64,000 bases of DNA from Megachile rotundata (GCF_050947335.1 NC_134988.1:1054001-1118000); one strand, 5' to 3'; positions 29,138 to 46,379 are shown, numbered from the stretch's first letter. Translations and numbers: made by a program. The notes: a model not told the origin generated them from the sequence alone.

Positions 29138-30279
29138 AATCACAATCATACAATCACAATCATACAATCACAATCATACAATCACAATCATACTTTCACA
29201 ATCATAATATCACAATCATACAATCACAATCATACAATCACAGTCATACAATCACAATCATACAATCACAATCATACTATCACAATCATACAATCACAAT
29301 CATACAATCACAATCATACAATCACAATCATACAATCACAATCATACAATCGCAAGCATACAATCACAATCATACAATCTCAATCATACAATCACAATCA
29401 TACAATCACAATCTTACAATCACAATCATACTTTCACAATCATAATATCACAATCATACAATCACAATCATACAATCACAGTCATACAATCACAATCATA
29501 CAATCACAAGCATACAATCGCAAGCATACAATCACAATCAAAGAATCTCAATCATACAATCACAATCATGCAATCACAAACATACAATCATATTCATACA
29601 ATCACGATCATACAATCACAATCGTACATTCACAATCGTACAATCACAATCGCACAACCACAATCAGACAATCACACTCATACAATCACAATCATACAAT
29701 CACAATCATACAATCACAATCATACAATCACAATCATACAATCACAATCATGCAATCACAAAAATACAATCATAATCATACAATCACAATCATACAATCG
29801 CAATCATACAATCACAATCATACAATCACAATCATACAATCACAATCATACAATCACAATCATACAATCACAATCATACAATCGCAAGCATACAATCACA
29901 ATCATACAATCTCAATCATACAATCTCAATCATACAATCACAATCATACAATCATAATCATACAATTACAATCATACATCACAATCATAAAATCACAATC
30001 ATCCAATCGCAATCATACAATCACAATCATACAGTCGCAATCATACAATTGCAATCTCCCAAATACAATCTCCCAAATACAATCATACAATCACAATCAT
30101 ACAATCACAATCATACAATCACAATCATACAATCACAATCATACAATCACAATCATACAATCACAATCATACAATCACAATCATACAATTACAATCATAC
30201 ATCACAATCATACAATCGCAATCATACAATCGCAATCACACAATCACAATCATACAATCGCAATCATACAATAACAATC

Positions 30280-30327
30280 TCCCAAATACAATCTCCCAAA
30301 TACAATCTCCCAAATACAATCTCCCAA
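30280..30327 (+). repeat. Four-copy TCCCAA run just inside the second 18-kb copy
   Basis: AATAAC-led run about 100 bp after the superduplication junction, matching 11792 at a spacing of 18488 bp. Confidence 0.93.
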
Positions 30328-30671
30328 ATACAATCATACAATCACAATCATACAATCACAATCATACAATCACAATCATGCAATCACAATCATACAATCA
30401 TAATCATACAATCACAATCATACAATCACAATCATACAATCACAATCACACAATCACAATCATACAATCACAATCATACATTCAAAACCATGCAATCACA
30501 ATCATACAATCACAATCATGCAATCCCAATCATACAATCACAATCATACACTCAAAATCATGCAATCACAATCATACAATCGCAATCATACAATCACAAT
30601 CATACAATCGCATTCATACAATTGCAATCATACAATCACAATCATACAATCGCAATCATACAATTACAATC

Positions 30672-30719
30672 TCCCAAATACAATCTCCCAAATACAATCT
30701 CCCAAATACAATCTCCCAA
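30672..30719 (+). repeat. Four-copy TCCCAA run
   Basis: Matches the 12184 run at a spacing of 18488 bp, with the same ATTATAATC monomer downstream. Confidence 0.93.
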
Positions 30720-32472
30720 ATACAATCATACAATCACAATCATACAATTATAATCATACAATCACAATCATACAATCACAATCGTACATTCACAATCGTA
30801 CAATCGCAATCGCACAACCACAATCAGACAATCACACTCATACAATCACAATCATACAATCACAATCATACAATCACAATCATACAATCACAATCATACA
30901 ATCACAATCATACAATCACAATCATGCAATCACAAAAATACAATCATAATCATACAATCACAATCATACAATCGCAATCATACAATCACAATCATACAAT
31001 CATAATCATACAATCACAATCATACAATCATAATCATACAATTACAATCATACATCACAATCATACAATCACAATCATACAATCGCAATCATACAATTAC
31101 AATCTCCCAAATACAATCTCCCAAATACAATCATACAGTCACAATCATACAATCACAGTCATACAATCACAATCATACATTCAAAATCATGCAATCACAA
31201 TCATACAATCACAATCATACAATCACAATCATACAATCGCAAGCATACAATCACATTCATACAATCTCAATCATACAATCTCAATCACACAATCACAATC
31301 ATACAATCATAATCATACAATTACAATCATACATCACAATCATACAATCACAATCATCCAATCACAATCATGCAATCACAATCATACATTCAAAATCATG
31401 CAATCACAAACATACAATCACAATCATGCAATCACAATCATACAATCATAATCATACAATCACAATCATACAATCACAATCGTACAATCACAATCGTACA
31501 ATCACAATCGCACAAGCACAATCAGACAATCACAATCATACAATCACAATCATACAATTACAATCATACAATCACAATCATACAATCACAATCATACAAT
31601 CACAATCATACAATCACAATCATGCAATCACAATCATACATTCAAAATCATGCAATCACAATCATACAATCACAATCATGCAATCACAATCATACAATCA
31701 TAATCATACAATTACAATCATATATCACAATCATACAATCACAATCATACAATCGCAATCATACAATTACAATATCCCAAATACAAACTCCCAAATACAA
31801 TCATACAATCACAATCATACAATCACAATCATACAATCACAATCATGCAATCACAATCATACAATCATATTCATACAATCACAATCATACAATCACAATC
31901 GTACATTCACAATCGTACAATCACAATCGCACAACCACAATCAGACAACCATACACATACAATCACAATCATACAATCACAATCATACAAACGCAATCAT
32001 ACAATCACAATCATACAATCACAATCATACTTTCACAATCATACAATCACAATCATACAATCACAATCATACAATCACAATCATACAATCACAATCATAC
32101 AATCACAATCATACAATCGCAATCATACAATCACAATCATACAATCTCAATCATACAATCACAATCATACAATCATAATCATACAATTACAATCATACAT
32201 CACAATCATACAATCACAATCATACAATCGCAATCATACAATTACAGTCTCCCAAATACAATCTCCCAAATACAATCATACTATAACAATCATACAATCA
32301 TAATCATACAATCATAATCATAGAATCACAAACATACAAGTACAATCTCCCAAATACAATCGCCCAAATACAATCTCCCAAATACAATCAAACAATCACA
32401 ATCATACAATCACAATCATACAATCACAGTCATACAATCACAATCATACAATCACAATCATACTATCACAAT

Positions 32473-32575
32473 CGTACAATCACAATCGTACAATCACAAT
32501 CGCACACCCACAATCAGACAATCACAATCATACAATCACAATCGTACAATCACAATCGCACACCCACAATCAGAC
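32473..32575 (+). repeat. Double CpG cluster
   Basis: Second 18-kb-copy counterpart of 13985-14087 (spacing 18488 bp). Confidence 0.9.
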
Positions 32576-32984
32576 AATCACAATCATACAATCACAATCA
32601 TACAATCACAATCATACAATCACAATCATACTTTCACAATCATAATATCACAATCATACAATCACAATCATACAATCACAGTCATACAATCACAATCATA
32701 CAATCACAATCATACTATCACAATCATACAATCACAATCATACAATCACAATCATACAATCACAATCATACAATCACAATCATACAATCGCAAGCATACA
32801 ATCACAATCATACAATCTCAATCATACAATCACAATCATACAATCACAATCTTACAATCACAATCATACTTTCACAATCATAATATCACAATCATACAAT
32901 CACAATCATACAATCACAGTCATACAATCACAATCATACAATCACAAGCATACAATCGCAAGCATACAATCACAATCAAAGAAT

Positions 32985-35900
32985 CACAATCATACATTCA
33001 AAATCATGCAATCACAATCATACAATCACAATCATGCAATCACAATCATACAATCACAATCATACAATCACAATCGTACAATCACAATCATACAATCACA
33101 ATCATACAATCACAATCATACAATCACAATCATACAATCACAATCATACAATCACTATCATACAATCACAATCATACAATCACAATCATACAATCGCAAG
33201 CATACAATCACATTCATACAATCTCAATCATACAATCTCAATCATACAATCACAATCATACAATTACAATCATACAATTACAATCATACAATCACAATCA
33301 TACAATCACTATCATACAATCACAATCATACAATCACAATCATACAATCGCAATCATACAATCGAATTCATACAATCGCAATCATACAATCACAATCATA
33401 CAATCGCAATCATACAATCACAATCATACAATCGCAATCATACAATTACAATCTCCCAAATACAATCTCCCAAATACAATCTCCCAAATACAATCTCCCA
33501 AATACAATCATACAATCACAATCATACAACCACAATCATACAATCACAATCATGCAATCACAATCATACATTCAAAATTATGCAATCACAATCATACAAT
33601 CACAATCATACAATCACAATCATACAATCACAATCATACAATCACAATCATACAATCACAATCATACAATCGCAATCATACAATTACAATCTCCCAAATA
33701 CAATCTCCCAAATACAATCATACAATCACAATCATACAATCACAATCATACAATCACAATCACACTATCACAATCATACAATCACAATCATACAATCACA
33801 ATCATACAATCACAATCATACAATCACAATCATACATTCAAAATCATGCAATCACGACCATACAATCACAATCATGCAATCACAATCATACAATCACAAT
33901 CATACATTCAAAATCATGCAATCACAATCATACAATCACAATCATACAATCACAATCATACAATCACAATCATACAATCACAATCATAGAATCACAATCA
34001 TAGAATCACAATCATACAATCACAATCATACAATCGCAATCATACAATCACAATCATACAATCACAATCATACATTCAAAATCATGCAATCACAACCATA
34101 CAATCACAATCATGCAATCACAATCATACAATCACAATCATACATTCAAAATCATGCAATCACAATCATACAATCACAATCATGCAATCACAATCATACA
34201 ATCACAATCATACAATCACAATCATACAATCACAATCATACAATCACAATCATACAATCACAATCATACAATCACAATCATACAATCACAATCATACAAT
34301 CACAATCATACAATCACTATCATACAATCACAATCATACAATCACAATCATACAATCGCAAGCATACAATCACATTCATACAATCTCAATCATACAATCT
34401 CAATCATACAATCACAATCATACAATTACAATCATATAATTACAATCATACAATCACAATCATACAATCACTATCATACAATCACAATCATACAATCACA
34501 ATCATACAATCGCAATCATACAATCGAATTCGTACAATCGCAATCATACAATCACAATCATACAATCGCAATCATACAATCACAATCATACAATCACAAT
34601 CATACAATCACAATCATACAATCGAATTCATACAATCGCAATCTTGCAATCACAATCATACAATCGCAATCATACAATTACAATCTCCCAAATACAATCT
34701 CACAAAAACAATCATACAATCACAATCATACAATCACAATCACACAATCACAATCATACAATCACAATCATACTATCACAATCATACAATCACAATCATA
34801 CAATCACAATCATACAATCACAATCATACATTCAAAATCATGCAATCACAACCATACAATCACAATCATGCAATCACAATCATACAATCACAATCATACA
34901 TTCAAAATCATGCAATCACAATCATACAATCACAATCATGCAATCACAATCATACAATCACAATCATACAATCACAATCATACAATCACAATCATACAAT
35001 CACAATCATACAGTCACTATCATACAATCACAATCATACAATCACAATCATACAATCGCAAGCATACAATCACATTCATACAATCTCAATCATACAATCT
35101 CAATCATACAATCACAATCATACAATTACAATCATACAATTACAATCATACAACCACAATCATACAATCACAATCATACATTCAAAATCATGCAATCACA
35201 ATCATACAATCACAATCATACAATCGCAATCATACAATCGAATTCATACAATCGCAATCATACAATCACAATCATACAATCGCAATCATACAATCACAAT
35301 CATACAATCACAATCATACAATCACAATCATACAATCGAATTCATACAATCGCAATCATACAATCGCAATCATACAATCGCAATCATACGATTACAATCT
35401 CCCAAATACAATCTCCCAAATACAATCATACAATCACAATCATACAATCACAATCATACAATCACAATCATACAATCACAATCATACTATCACAATCATA
35501 CAATCACAATCATACAATCACAATCATACAATCACAATCATACAATCACAATCATACAATCACAATCATACATTCAAAATCATGCAATCACAACCATACA
35601 ATCACAATCATGCAATCACAATCATACAATCACAATCATACATTCAAAATCATGCAATCACAATCATACAATCACAATCATGCAATCACAATCATAAAAT
35701 CACAATCATACAATCACAATCATACAATCACAATCATACTATCGCAATCATACAATCACAATCATACAATCACAATCATACAATCACAATCATGCATTCA
35801 AAATCATGCAATCACAACCATACAATCACAATCATGCAATCACAATCATACAATCACAATCATACAATCACAATCATACATTCAAAATCATGCAATCACA

Positions 35901-37237
35901 ACCATACAATCACAATCATGCAATCACAATCATACAATCACAATCATACATTCAAAATCATGCAATCACAATCATACAATCGCAATCATACAATCGCAAT
36001 CATACAATCGCAATCATACTATCACAATCATACATTCAAAATCATGCAATCACAACCATACAATCACAATCATGCAATCACAATCATACAATCACAATCA
36101 TACATTCCAAATCATGCAATCACAATCATACAATCACAATCATGCAATCACAATCATACAATCACAATCATACAATCACAATCATACAATCACAATCATA
36201 CAATCACAATCATACAATCACAATCATACAATCACAATCATACAATCACTATCATACAATCACAATCATACAATCACAATCATACAATCGCAAGCATACA
36301 ATCACATTCATACAATCTCAATCATACAATCTCAATCATACAATCACAATCATACAATTACAATCATACAATTACAATCATACAACCACAATCATACAAT
36401 CACAATCATACATTCAAAATCATGCAATCACAATCATACAATCACAATCATACAATCGCAATCATACAATCGAATTCATACAATCGCAATCATACAATCA
36501 CAATCATACAATCGCAATCATACAATCACAATCATACAATCACAATCATACAATCACAATCATACAATCGAATTCATACAATCGCAATCATACAATCGCA
36601 ATCATACAATCGCAATCATACGATTACAATCTCCCAAATACAATCTCCCAAATACAATCATACAATCACAATCATACAATCACAATCATACAATCACAAT
36701 CATACAATCACAATCATACTATCACAATCATACAATCACAATCATACAATCACAATCATACAATCACAATCATACATTCAAAATCATGCAATCACAACCA
36801 TACAATCACAATCATGCAATCACAATCATACAATCACAATCATACATTCAAAATCATGCAATCACGACCATACAATCACAATCATGCAATCACAATCATA
36901 CAATCACAATCATACATTCAAAATCATGCAAACACAATCATACAATCACAATCATGCAATCACAATCATACAATCACAATCATACATTCAAAATCATGCA
37001 ATCACAATCATACAATCGCAATCATACAATTACAATCTCCCAAATACAATCATACGATCACAATCATACAATCACAATCATACAATCACAATCATACAAT
37101 CACAATCATACAATCGCATTCATACAATCGCAATCATACAATCACAATCATACAATCGCAATCATACAATTACAATCTCCCAAATACAATCTCCCAAATA
37201 CAATCTCCCAAATACAATCATACAATCACAATCATAC
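32985..37237 (+). repeat. Dialect A satellite zone A4
   Basis: The second-copy counterpart of zone A2, at a spacing of 18488 bp then 18474 bp. It is shorter because 1246 bp is missing at about 36915-36931. GAATTC pairs fall at 34526/34624 and 35240/35338. The first is followed by GTAC instead of the usual ATAC, a base change private to this copy. Confidence 0.85.
33454..33501 (+). repeat. Four-copy TCCCAA run
   Basis: Second-copy counterpart of the 14966 run, with the same downstream AAAATTATGC variant. Confidence 0.93.
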
Positions 37238-38293
37238 AATTATAATCATACAATCACAATCATACAATCACAATCATACAATCACAATCATACAATCACA
37301 ATCATACTATCACAATAATACAATCACAATCATACAATCACAATCATCCAATCACAATCATGCAATCACAATCATACACTCAAAATCATGCAATCACAAT
37401 CATACATTCAAAATCATGCAATCACAATCATACAATCATAATCATACAATCACAATCATACAATCACAATCGTACAATCACAATCGTACAATCACAATCG
37501 CACAACCACAATCAGACAATCACAATCATACAATCACAATCATACAATCACAATCATACAATCCCAATCATACAATCACAATCATACAATCACAATCATG
37601 CAATCACAATCATACATTCAAAATCATGCAATCACAATCATACAATCACAATCATGCAATCACAATCATACAATCATAATCATACAATTACAATCATACA
37701 TCACAATCATACAATCACAATCATACAATCGCAATCATACAATTACAATATCCCAAATACAAACTCCCAAATACAATCATACAATCACAATCATACAATC
37801 ACAATCATACAATCACAATCATACAATCACAATCATACAATCACAATCATACAATCACAATCATGCAATCACAATCATACATTCAAAATCATGCAATCAC
37901 AATCATACAATCACAATCATGCAATCACAATCATACAATCATAATCATACAATTACAATCATACATCACAATCATACAATCACAATCATACAATCACAAT
38001 CATACAATCACGATCATACAATCACAATCATACAATCACAATCATACAATCACAATCATACAATCACAATCATACAATCACAATCATACAATCACAATCA
38101 TACAATCACAATCATACAATCACAATCATACAACCGCAAGCATACAATCACAATCATACAATCTCAATCATACAATCACAATCATACAATCATAATCATA
38201 CAATTACAATCATACATCACAATCATACAATCACAATCATACAATCGCAATCATACAATTACAATCTCCCGAATACAATCTCCCAAATACAAT
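37238..38293 (+). repeat. Dialect B satellite zone B4 (short)
   Basis: The second-copy counterpart of zone B2 at a spacing of 17228 bp. It holds one CpG cluster (near 37470-37520), 13-bp monomers and the TCTCCCGAATAC variant near 38268. I saw no whole-monomer difference from zone B2. Confidence 0.85.
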
Positions 38294-41200
38294 CATACAA
38301 TCACAATCATACAATCACAATCATACAATCACAATCACACTATCACAATCATACAATCACAATCATACAATCACAATCATACAATCACAATCATACAATC
38401 ACAATCATACATTCAAAATCATGCAATCACGACCATACAATCACAATCATGCAATCACAATCATACAATCACAATCATACATTCAAAATCATGCAATCAC
38501 AATCATACAATCACAATCATACAATCACAATCATACAATCACAATCATACAATCACAATCATAGAATCACAATCATAGAATCACAATCATACAATCACAA
38601 TCATACAATCGCAATCATACAATCACAATCATACAATCACAATCATACATTCAAAATCATGCAATCACAACCATACAATCACAATCATGCAATCACAATC
38701 ATACAATCACAATCATACATTCAAAATCATGCAATCACAATCATACAATCACAATCATGCAATCACAATCATACAATCACAATCATACAATCACAATCAT
38801 ACAATCACAATCATACAATCACAATCATACAATCACAATCATACAATCACAATCATACAATCACAATCATACAATCACAATCATACAATCACTATCATAC
38901 AATCACAATCATACAATCACAATCATACAATCGCAAGCATACAATCACATTCATACAATCTCAATCATACAATCTCAATCATACAATCACAATCATACAA
39001 TTACAATCATATAATTACAATCATACAATCACAATCATACAATCACTATCATACAATCACAATCATACAATCACAATCATACAATCGCAATCATACAATC
39101 GAATTCATACAATCGCAATCATACAATCACAATCATACAATCGCAATCATACAATCACAATCATACAATCACAATCATACAATCACAATCATACAATCGA
39201 ATTCATACAATCGCAATCTTGCAATCACAATCATACAATCGCAATCATACAATTACAATCTCCCAAATACAATCTCCCAAAAACAATCATACAATCACAA
39301 TCATACAATCACAATCACACAATCACAATCATACAATCACAATCATACTATCACAATCATACAATCACAATCATACAATCACAATCATACAATCACAATC
39401 ATACATTCAAAATCATGCAATCACAACCATACAATCACAATCATGCAATCACAATCATACAATCACAATCATACATTCAAAATCATGCAATCACAATCAT
39501 ACAATCACAATCATGCAATCACAATCATACAATCACAATCATACAATCACAATCATACAATCACAATCATACAATCACAATCATACAATCACTATCATAC
39601 AATCACAATCATACAATCACAATCATACAATCGCAAGCATACAATCACATTCATACAATCTCAATCATACAATCTCAATCATACAATCACAATCATACAA
39701 TTACAATCATACAATTACAATCATACAACCACAATCATACAATCACAATCATACATTCAAAATCATGCAATCACAATCATACAATCACAATCATACAATC
39801 GCAATCATACAATCGAATTCATACAATCGCAATCATACAATCACAATCATACAATCGCAATCATACAATCACAATCATACAATCACAATCATACAATCAC
39901 AATCATACAATCGAATTCATACAATCGCAATCATACAATCGCAATCATACAATCGCAATCATACGATTACAATCTCCCAAATACAATCTCCCAAATACAA
40001 TCATACAATCACAATCATACAATCACAATCATACAATCACAATCATACAATCACAATCATACTATCACAATCATACAATCACAATCATACAATCACAATC
40101 ATACAATCACAATCATACATTCAAAATCATGCAATCACAACCATACAATCACAATCATGCAATCACAATCATACAATCACAATCATACATTCAAAATCAT
40201 GCAATCACAATCATACAATCACAATCATGCAATCACAATCATAAAATCACAATCATACAATCACAATCATACAATCACAATCATACTATCGCAATCATAC
40301 AATCACAATCATACAATCACAATCATACAATCACAATCATACATTCAAAATCATGCAATCACAACCATACAATCACAATCATGCAATCACAATCATACAA
40401 TCACAATCATACAATCACAATCATACATTCAAAATCATGCAATCACAACCATACAATCACAATCATGCAATCACAATCATACAATCACAATCATACATTC
40501 AAAATCATGCAATCACAATCATACAATCGCAATCATACAATCGCAATCATACAATCGCAATCATACTATCACAATCATACATTCAAAATCATGCAATCAC
40601 AACCATACAATCACAATCATGCAATCACAATCATACAATCACAATCATACATTCCAAATCATGCAATCACAATCATACAATCACAATCATGCAATCACAA
40701 TCATACAATCACAATCATACAATCACAATCATACAATCACAATCATACAATCACAATCATACAATCACAATCATACAATCACAATCATACAATCACAATC
40801 ATACAATCACTATCATACAATCACAATCATACAATCACAATCATACAATCGCAAGCATACAATCACATTCATACAATCTCAATCATACAGTCTCAATCAT
40901 ACAATCACAATCATACAATTACAATCATACAATTACAATCATACAACCACAATCATACAATCACAATCATACATTCAAAATCATGCAATCACAATCATAC
41001 AATCACAATCATGCAATCACAATCATACAATCACAATCATACAATCACTATCATACAATCACAATCATACAATCGCAATCATACAATCGCAAGCATACAA
41101 TCACATTCATACAATCTCAATCATACAATCTCAATCATACAATCACAATCATACAATTACAATCATACAATTACAGTCATACAATCACAATCATACAATC

Positions 41201-41757
41201 ACAATCATACTATCACAATCATACAATCACAATCATACAATCACAATCATACAGTCACAATCATACAATCACAATCATACATTCAAAATCATACAATCAC
41301 AATCATACAATCGCAATCATACAATCACAATCATACAATCGCAATCATACAATCACAATCATACAATCACAATCATACAATCACAATCATACAATCACAA
41401 TCATACAATCACAATCATACAATCACAATCATACATTCAAAACCATGCAATCACAATCATACAATCACAATCATGCAATCACAATCATACAATCACAATC
41501 ATACATTCAAAATCATGCAATCACAATCATACAATCGCAATCATACAATTACAATCTCCCAAATACAATCATACGATCACAATCATACAATCACAATCAT
41601 ACAATCACAATCATACAATCACAATCATACAATCGCATTCATACAATCGCAATCATACAATCACAATCATACAATCGCAATCATACAATTACAATCTCCC
41701 AAATACAATCTCCCAAATACAATCTCCCAAATACAATCATACAATCACAATCATACA
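38294..41757 (+). repeat. Dialect A satellite zone A5
   Basis: The second-copy counterpart of zone A3 at a constant 17228 bp spacing. GAATTC pairs fall at 39101/39199 and 39815/39913, and a three-copy TCCCAA run starts at 41697. Dialect A is not seen as a long zone again to the right of this point. Confidence 0.85.
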
Positions 41758-43356
41758 ATTATAATCATACAATCACAATCATACAATCACAATCATGCAA
41801 TCACAATCATACAATCATAATCATACAATTACAATCATACATCACAATCATACAATCACAATCATACAATCGCAATCATACAATTACAATATCCCAAATA
41901 CAAACTCCCAAATACAATCATACAATCACAATCATACAATCACAATCATACAATCACAATCATACAATCACAATCATACAATCACAATCATACAATCACA
42001 ATCATGCAATCACAATCATACATTCAAAATCATGCAATCACAATCATACAATCACAATCATGCAATCACAATCATACAATCATAATCATACAATTACAAT
42101 CATACATCACAATCATACAATCACAATCATACAATCACAATCATACAATCACGATCATACAATCACAATCATACAATCACAATCATACAATCACAATCAT
42201 ACAATCACAATCATACAATCACAATCATACAATCACAATCATACAATCACAATCATACAATCACAATCATACAACCGCAAGCATACAATCACAATCATAC
42301 AATCTCAATCATACAATCACAATCATACAATCATAATCATACAATTACAATCATACATCACAATCATACAATCACAATCATACAATCGCAATCATACAAT
42401 TACAATCTCCCGAATACAATCTCCCAAATACAATCATACAATCACAATCATACAATCACAATCATACAATCGCAAGCATACAATCACAATCATACAATCT
42501 CAATCATACAATCACAATCATACAATCATAATCATACAATTACAATCATACATCACAATCATATAATCACATTCATACAATCACAATCATACTATCGCAA
42601 TCATACAATCACAATCATACAATCGCAATCATACAATTACAATATCCCAAATACAATCTCCCAAATACAATCATACAATCACAATCATGCAATCACAATC
42701 ATACAATCATATTCATACAATCACAATCATACAATCACAATCGTACATTCACAATCGTACAATCACAATCGCACAACCACAATCAGACAATCACACTCAT
42801 ACAATCACAATCATACAATCACAATCATTCAATCACAATCATACAATCACAATCATACAATCACAATCATGCAATCACAAAAATACAATCATAATCATAC
42901 AATCACAATCATACAATCGCAATCATACAATCACAATCATACAATCATAATCATACAATCACAATCATACAATCATAATCATACAATTACAATCATACAT
43001 CACAATCATACAATCACAATCATACAATCGCAATCATACAATTGCAATCTGCCAAATACAATCTCCCAAATACAATCATACAGTCACAATCATACAATCA
43101 CAATCATACAATCACAATCATACATTCAAAATCATGCAATCACAATCATACAATCACAATCATACAATCACAATCATACAATCGCAAGCATACAATCACA
43201 TTCATACAATCTCAATCATACAATCTCAATCATACAATCACAATCATACAATCATAATCATACAATTACAATCATACATCACAATCATACAATCGCAATC
43301 ATACAATCGCAATCACACAATCACAATCATACAATCGCAATCATACAATAACAATC

Positions 43357-43418
43357 TCCCAAATACAATCTCCCAAATACAATCTCCCAAATACAATCTC
43401 CCAAATACAATCTCCCAA
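43357..43418 (+). repeat. Five-copy TCCCAA run
   Basis: Counterpart of the 26129 run in the second 18-kb copy (spacing 17228 bp), with copy number conserved at five. Confidence 0.95.
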
Positions 43419-44920
43419 ATACAATCATACAATCACAATCATACAATCACAATCATACAATCACAATCATGCAATCACAATCATACATTCAAAATCATGC
43501 AATCACAATCATACAATCACAATCATGCAATCACAATCATACAATCATAATCATACAATCACAATCATACAATCACAATCATACAATCACAATCATACAA
43601 TCACAATCATACATTCAAAACCATGCAATCACCATCACACAATCACAATCATGCAATCACAATCATACAATCACAATCATACATTCAAAGTCATGCAATC
43701 ACAATCATACAATCGCAATCATACAATTACAATCTCCCAAATACAATCATACGATCACAATCATACAATCACAATCATACAATCACAATCATACAATCAC
43801 AATCATACAATCACAATCATACAATCACAATCATACAATCACAATCATACAATCATAATCATAGAATCACAATCATACAAGTACAATCTCCCAAATACAA
43901 TCGCCCAAATACAATCTCCCAAATACAATCAAACAATCACAATCATACAATCACAATCATACAATCATAATCATACAATTACAATCATACATCACAATCA
44001 TACAATCACATTCATACAATCACAATCATACTATCGCAATCATACAATCATAATCATACAATTACAATCATACATCACAATCATACAATCACATTCATAC
44101 AATCACAATCATACTATCGCAATCATACAATCACAATCATACAATCGCAATCATACAATTACAATATCCCAAATACAATCTCCCAAATACAATCATACAA
44201 TCACAATCATGCAATCACAATCATACAATCATATTCATACAATCACAATCATACAATCACAATCGTACATTCACTGTCGTACAATCACAATCGCACAACC
44301 ACAATCAGACAATCACACTCATACAATCACAATCATACAATCACAATCATACAATCACAATCATACAATCACAATCATACAATCACAATCATACAATCAC
44401 AATCATACAATCACAATCATACAATCACAATCATACAATCACAATCATACAATCACAATCATGCAATCACAAAAATACAATCATAATCATACAATCACAA
44501 TCATACAATCGCAATCATACAATCACAATCATACAATCATAATCATACAATCACAATCATACATCACAATCATACAATCACAATCATACAATCGCAATCA
44601 TACAAATACAATCTCCCAAATACAATCTCCCAAATACAATCATACAGTCACAATCATACAATCACAATCATACAATCACAATCATACATTCAAAATCATG
44701 CAATCACAATCATACAATCACAATCATACAATCACAATCATACAATCGCAAGCATACAATCACATTCATACAATCTCAATCATACAATCTCAATCATACA
44801 ATCACAATCATACAATCATAATCATACAATTACAATCATACATCACAATCATACAATCGCAATCATACAATCGCAATCACACAATCACAATCATACAATC
44901 GCAATCATACAATAACAATC

Positions 44921-44968
44921 TCCCAAATACAATCTCCCAAATACAATCTCCCAAATACAATCTCCCAA
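44921..44968 (+). repeat. Four-copy TCCCAA run
   Basis: AATAAC-led. Counterpart of 27679, and of 51841 at a spacing of 6920 bp. Confidence 0.93.
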
Positions 44969-45410
44969 ATACAATCATACAATCACAATCATACAATCAC
45001 AATCATACAATCACAATCATGCAATCACAATCATACAATCATAATCATACAATCACAATCATACAATCACAATCATACAATCACAATCATACAATCACAA
45101 TCACACAATCACAATCATACAATCACAATCATACATTCAAAACCATGCAATCACAATCATACAATCACAATCATGCAATCCCAATCATACAATCACAATC
45201 ATACACTCAAAATCATGCAATCACAATCATACAATCGCAATCATACAATTACAATCTCCCAAATACAATCTCCCAAATACAATCATACGATCACAATCAT
45301 ACAATCACAATCATACAATCACAATCATACAATCACAATCATACAATCGCATTCATACAATTGCAATCATACAATCACAATCATACAATCGCAATCATAC
45401 AATTACAATC

Positions 45411-45458
45411 TCCCAAATACAATCTCCCAAATACAATCTCCCAAATACAATCTCCCAA
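45411..45458 (+). repeat. Four-copy TCCCAA run
   Basis: Counterpart of 28169. The paralog at 52331 has one more unit. Confidence 0.93.
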
Positions 45459-46276
45459 ATACAATCATACAATCACAATCATACAATTATAATCATACAG
45501 TCACAATCATACAATCACAATCGTACATTCACAATCGTACAATCGCAATCGCACAACCACAATCAGACAATCACACTCATACAATCACAATCATACAATC
45601 ACAATCATACAATCACAATCATACAATCACAATCATACAATCACAATCATGCAATCACAAAAATACAATCATAATCATACAATCACAATCATACAATCGC
45701 AATCATACAATCACAATCATACAATCATAATCATACAATCACAATCATACAATCATAATCATACAATTACAATCATACATCACAATCATACAATCACAAT
45801 CATACAATCGCAATCATACAATTACAATCTCCCAAATACAATCTCCCAAATACAATCATACAGTCACAATCATACAATCACAGTCATACAATCACATTCA
45901 TACATTCAAAATCATGCAATCACAATCATACAATCACAATCATACAATCACAATCATACAATCGCAAGCATACAATCACATTCATACAATCTCAATCATA
46001 CAATCTCAATCACACAATCACAATCATACAATCACAATCATACAATCACAATCATGCAATCACAAAAATACAATCATAATCATACAATTACAATCATACA
46101 ATCACAATCATACAATCACAATCATACAATCACAATCATACAATCACAATCATGCAATCACAATCATACATTCAAAATCATGCAATCACAATCATACAAT
46201 CACAATCATGCAATCACAATCATACAATCATAATCATACAATCACAATCATACAATCACAATCATACTATCACAAT

Positions 46277-46379
46277 CGTACAATCACAATCGTACAATCA
46301 CAATCGCACACCCACAATCAGACAATCACAATCATACAATCACAATCGTACAATCACAATCGCACACCCACAATCAGAC
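46277..46379 (+). repeat. Double CpG cluster
   Basis: Second-copy counterpart of 29035-29137 (spacing 17242 bp). Confidence 0.9.

Larger units (their letters stand above)
11690..30177 (+). repeat. 18.49-kb superduplication, first copy
   Basis: Rare variants in this block recur in the same order in the adjacent block at +18488 bp (about 11.7-15.3 kb), +18474 bp (to about 18.45 kb), +17228 bp (about 19.69-26.4 kb) and +17242 bp (to the end). The left edge is set by a mismatch at 11690 versus 30178. The right edge is where the second copy diverges, at 30176/47418. The two edges meet, so the copies are directly adjacent and in the same orientation. 18488 is 14 x 1321 minus 6, consistent with the many 13-bp monomers inside. 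Confidence 0.88.
24530..32984 (+). repeat. Dialect B satellite zone B3
   Basis: No gene. It is rich in ATAATC monomers, 13-bp monomers and CpG clusters (near 25510, 27021, 28280, 29035-29137, 29620, 30780, 31480, 31900 and 32473-32575). The junction between the two 18-kb superduplication copies, near 30177, lies inside this zone. AATAAC monomers precede TCCCAA runs at 26129, 27679 and 30280. Confidence 0.85.

Noticed and set aside
30177..30178. Transposon insertion at the 18-kb junction
   Set aside because: The junction has satellite on both sides, with no terminal repeats, target duplication or foreign sequence.
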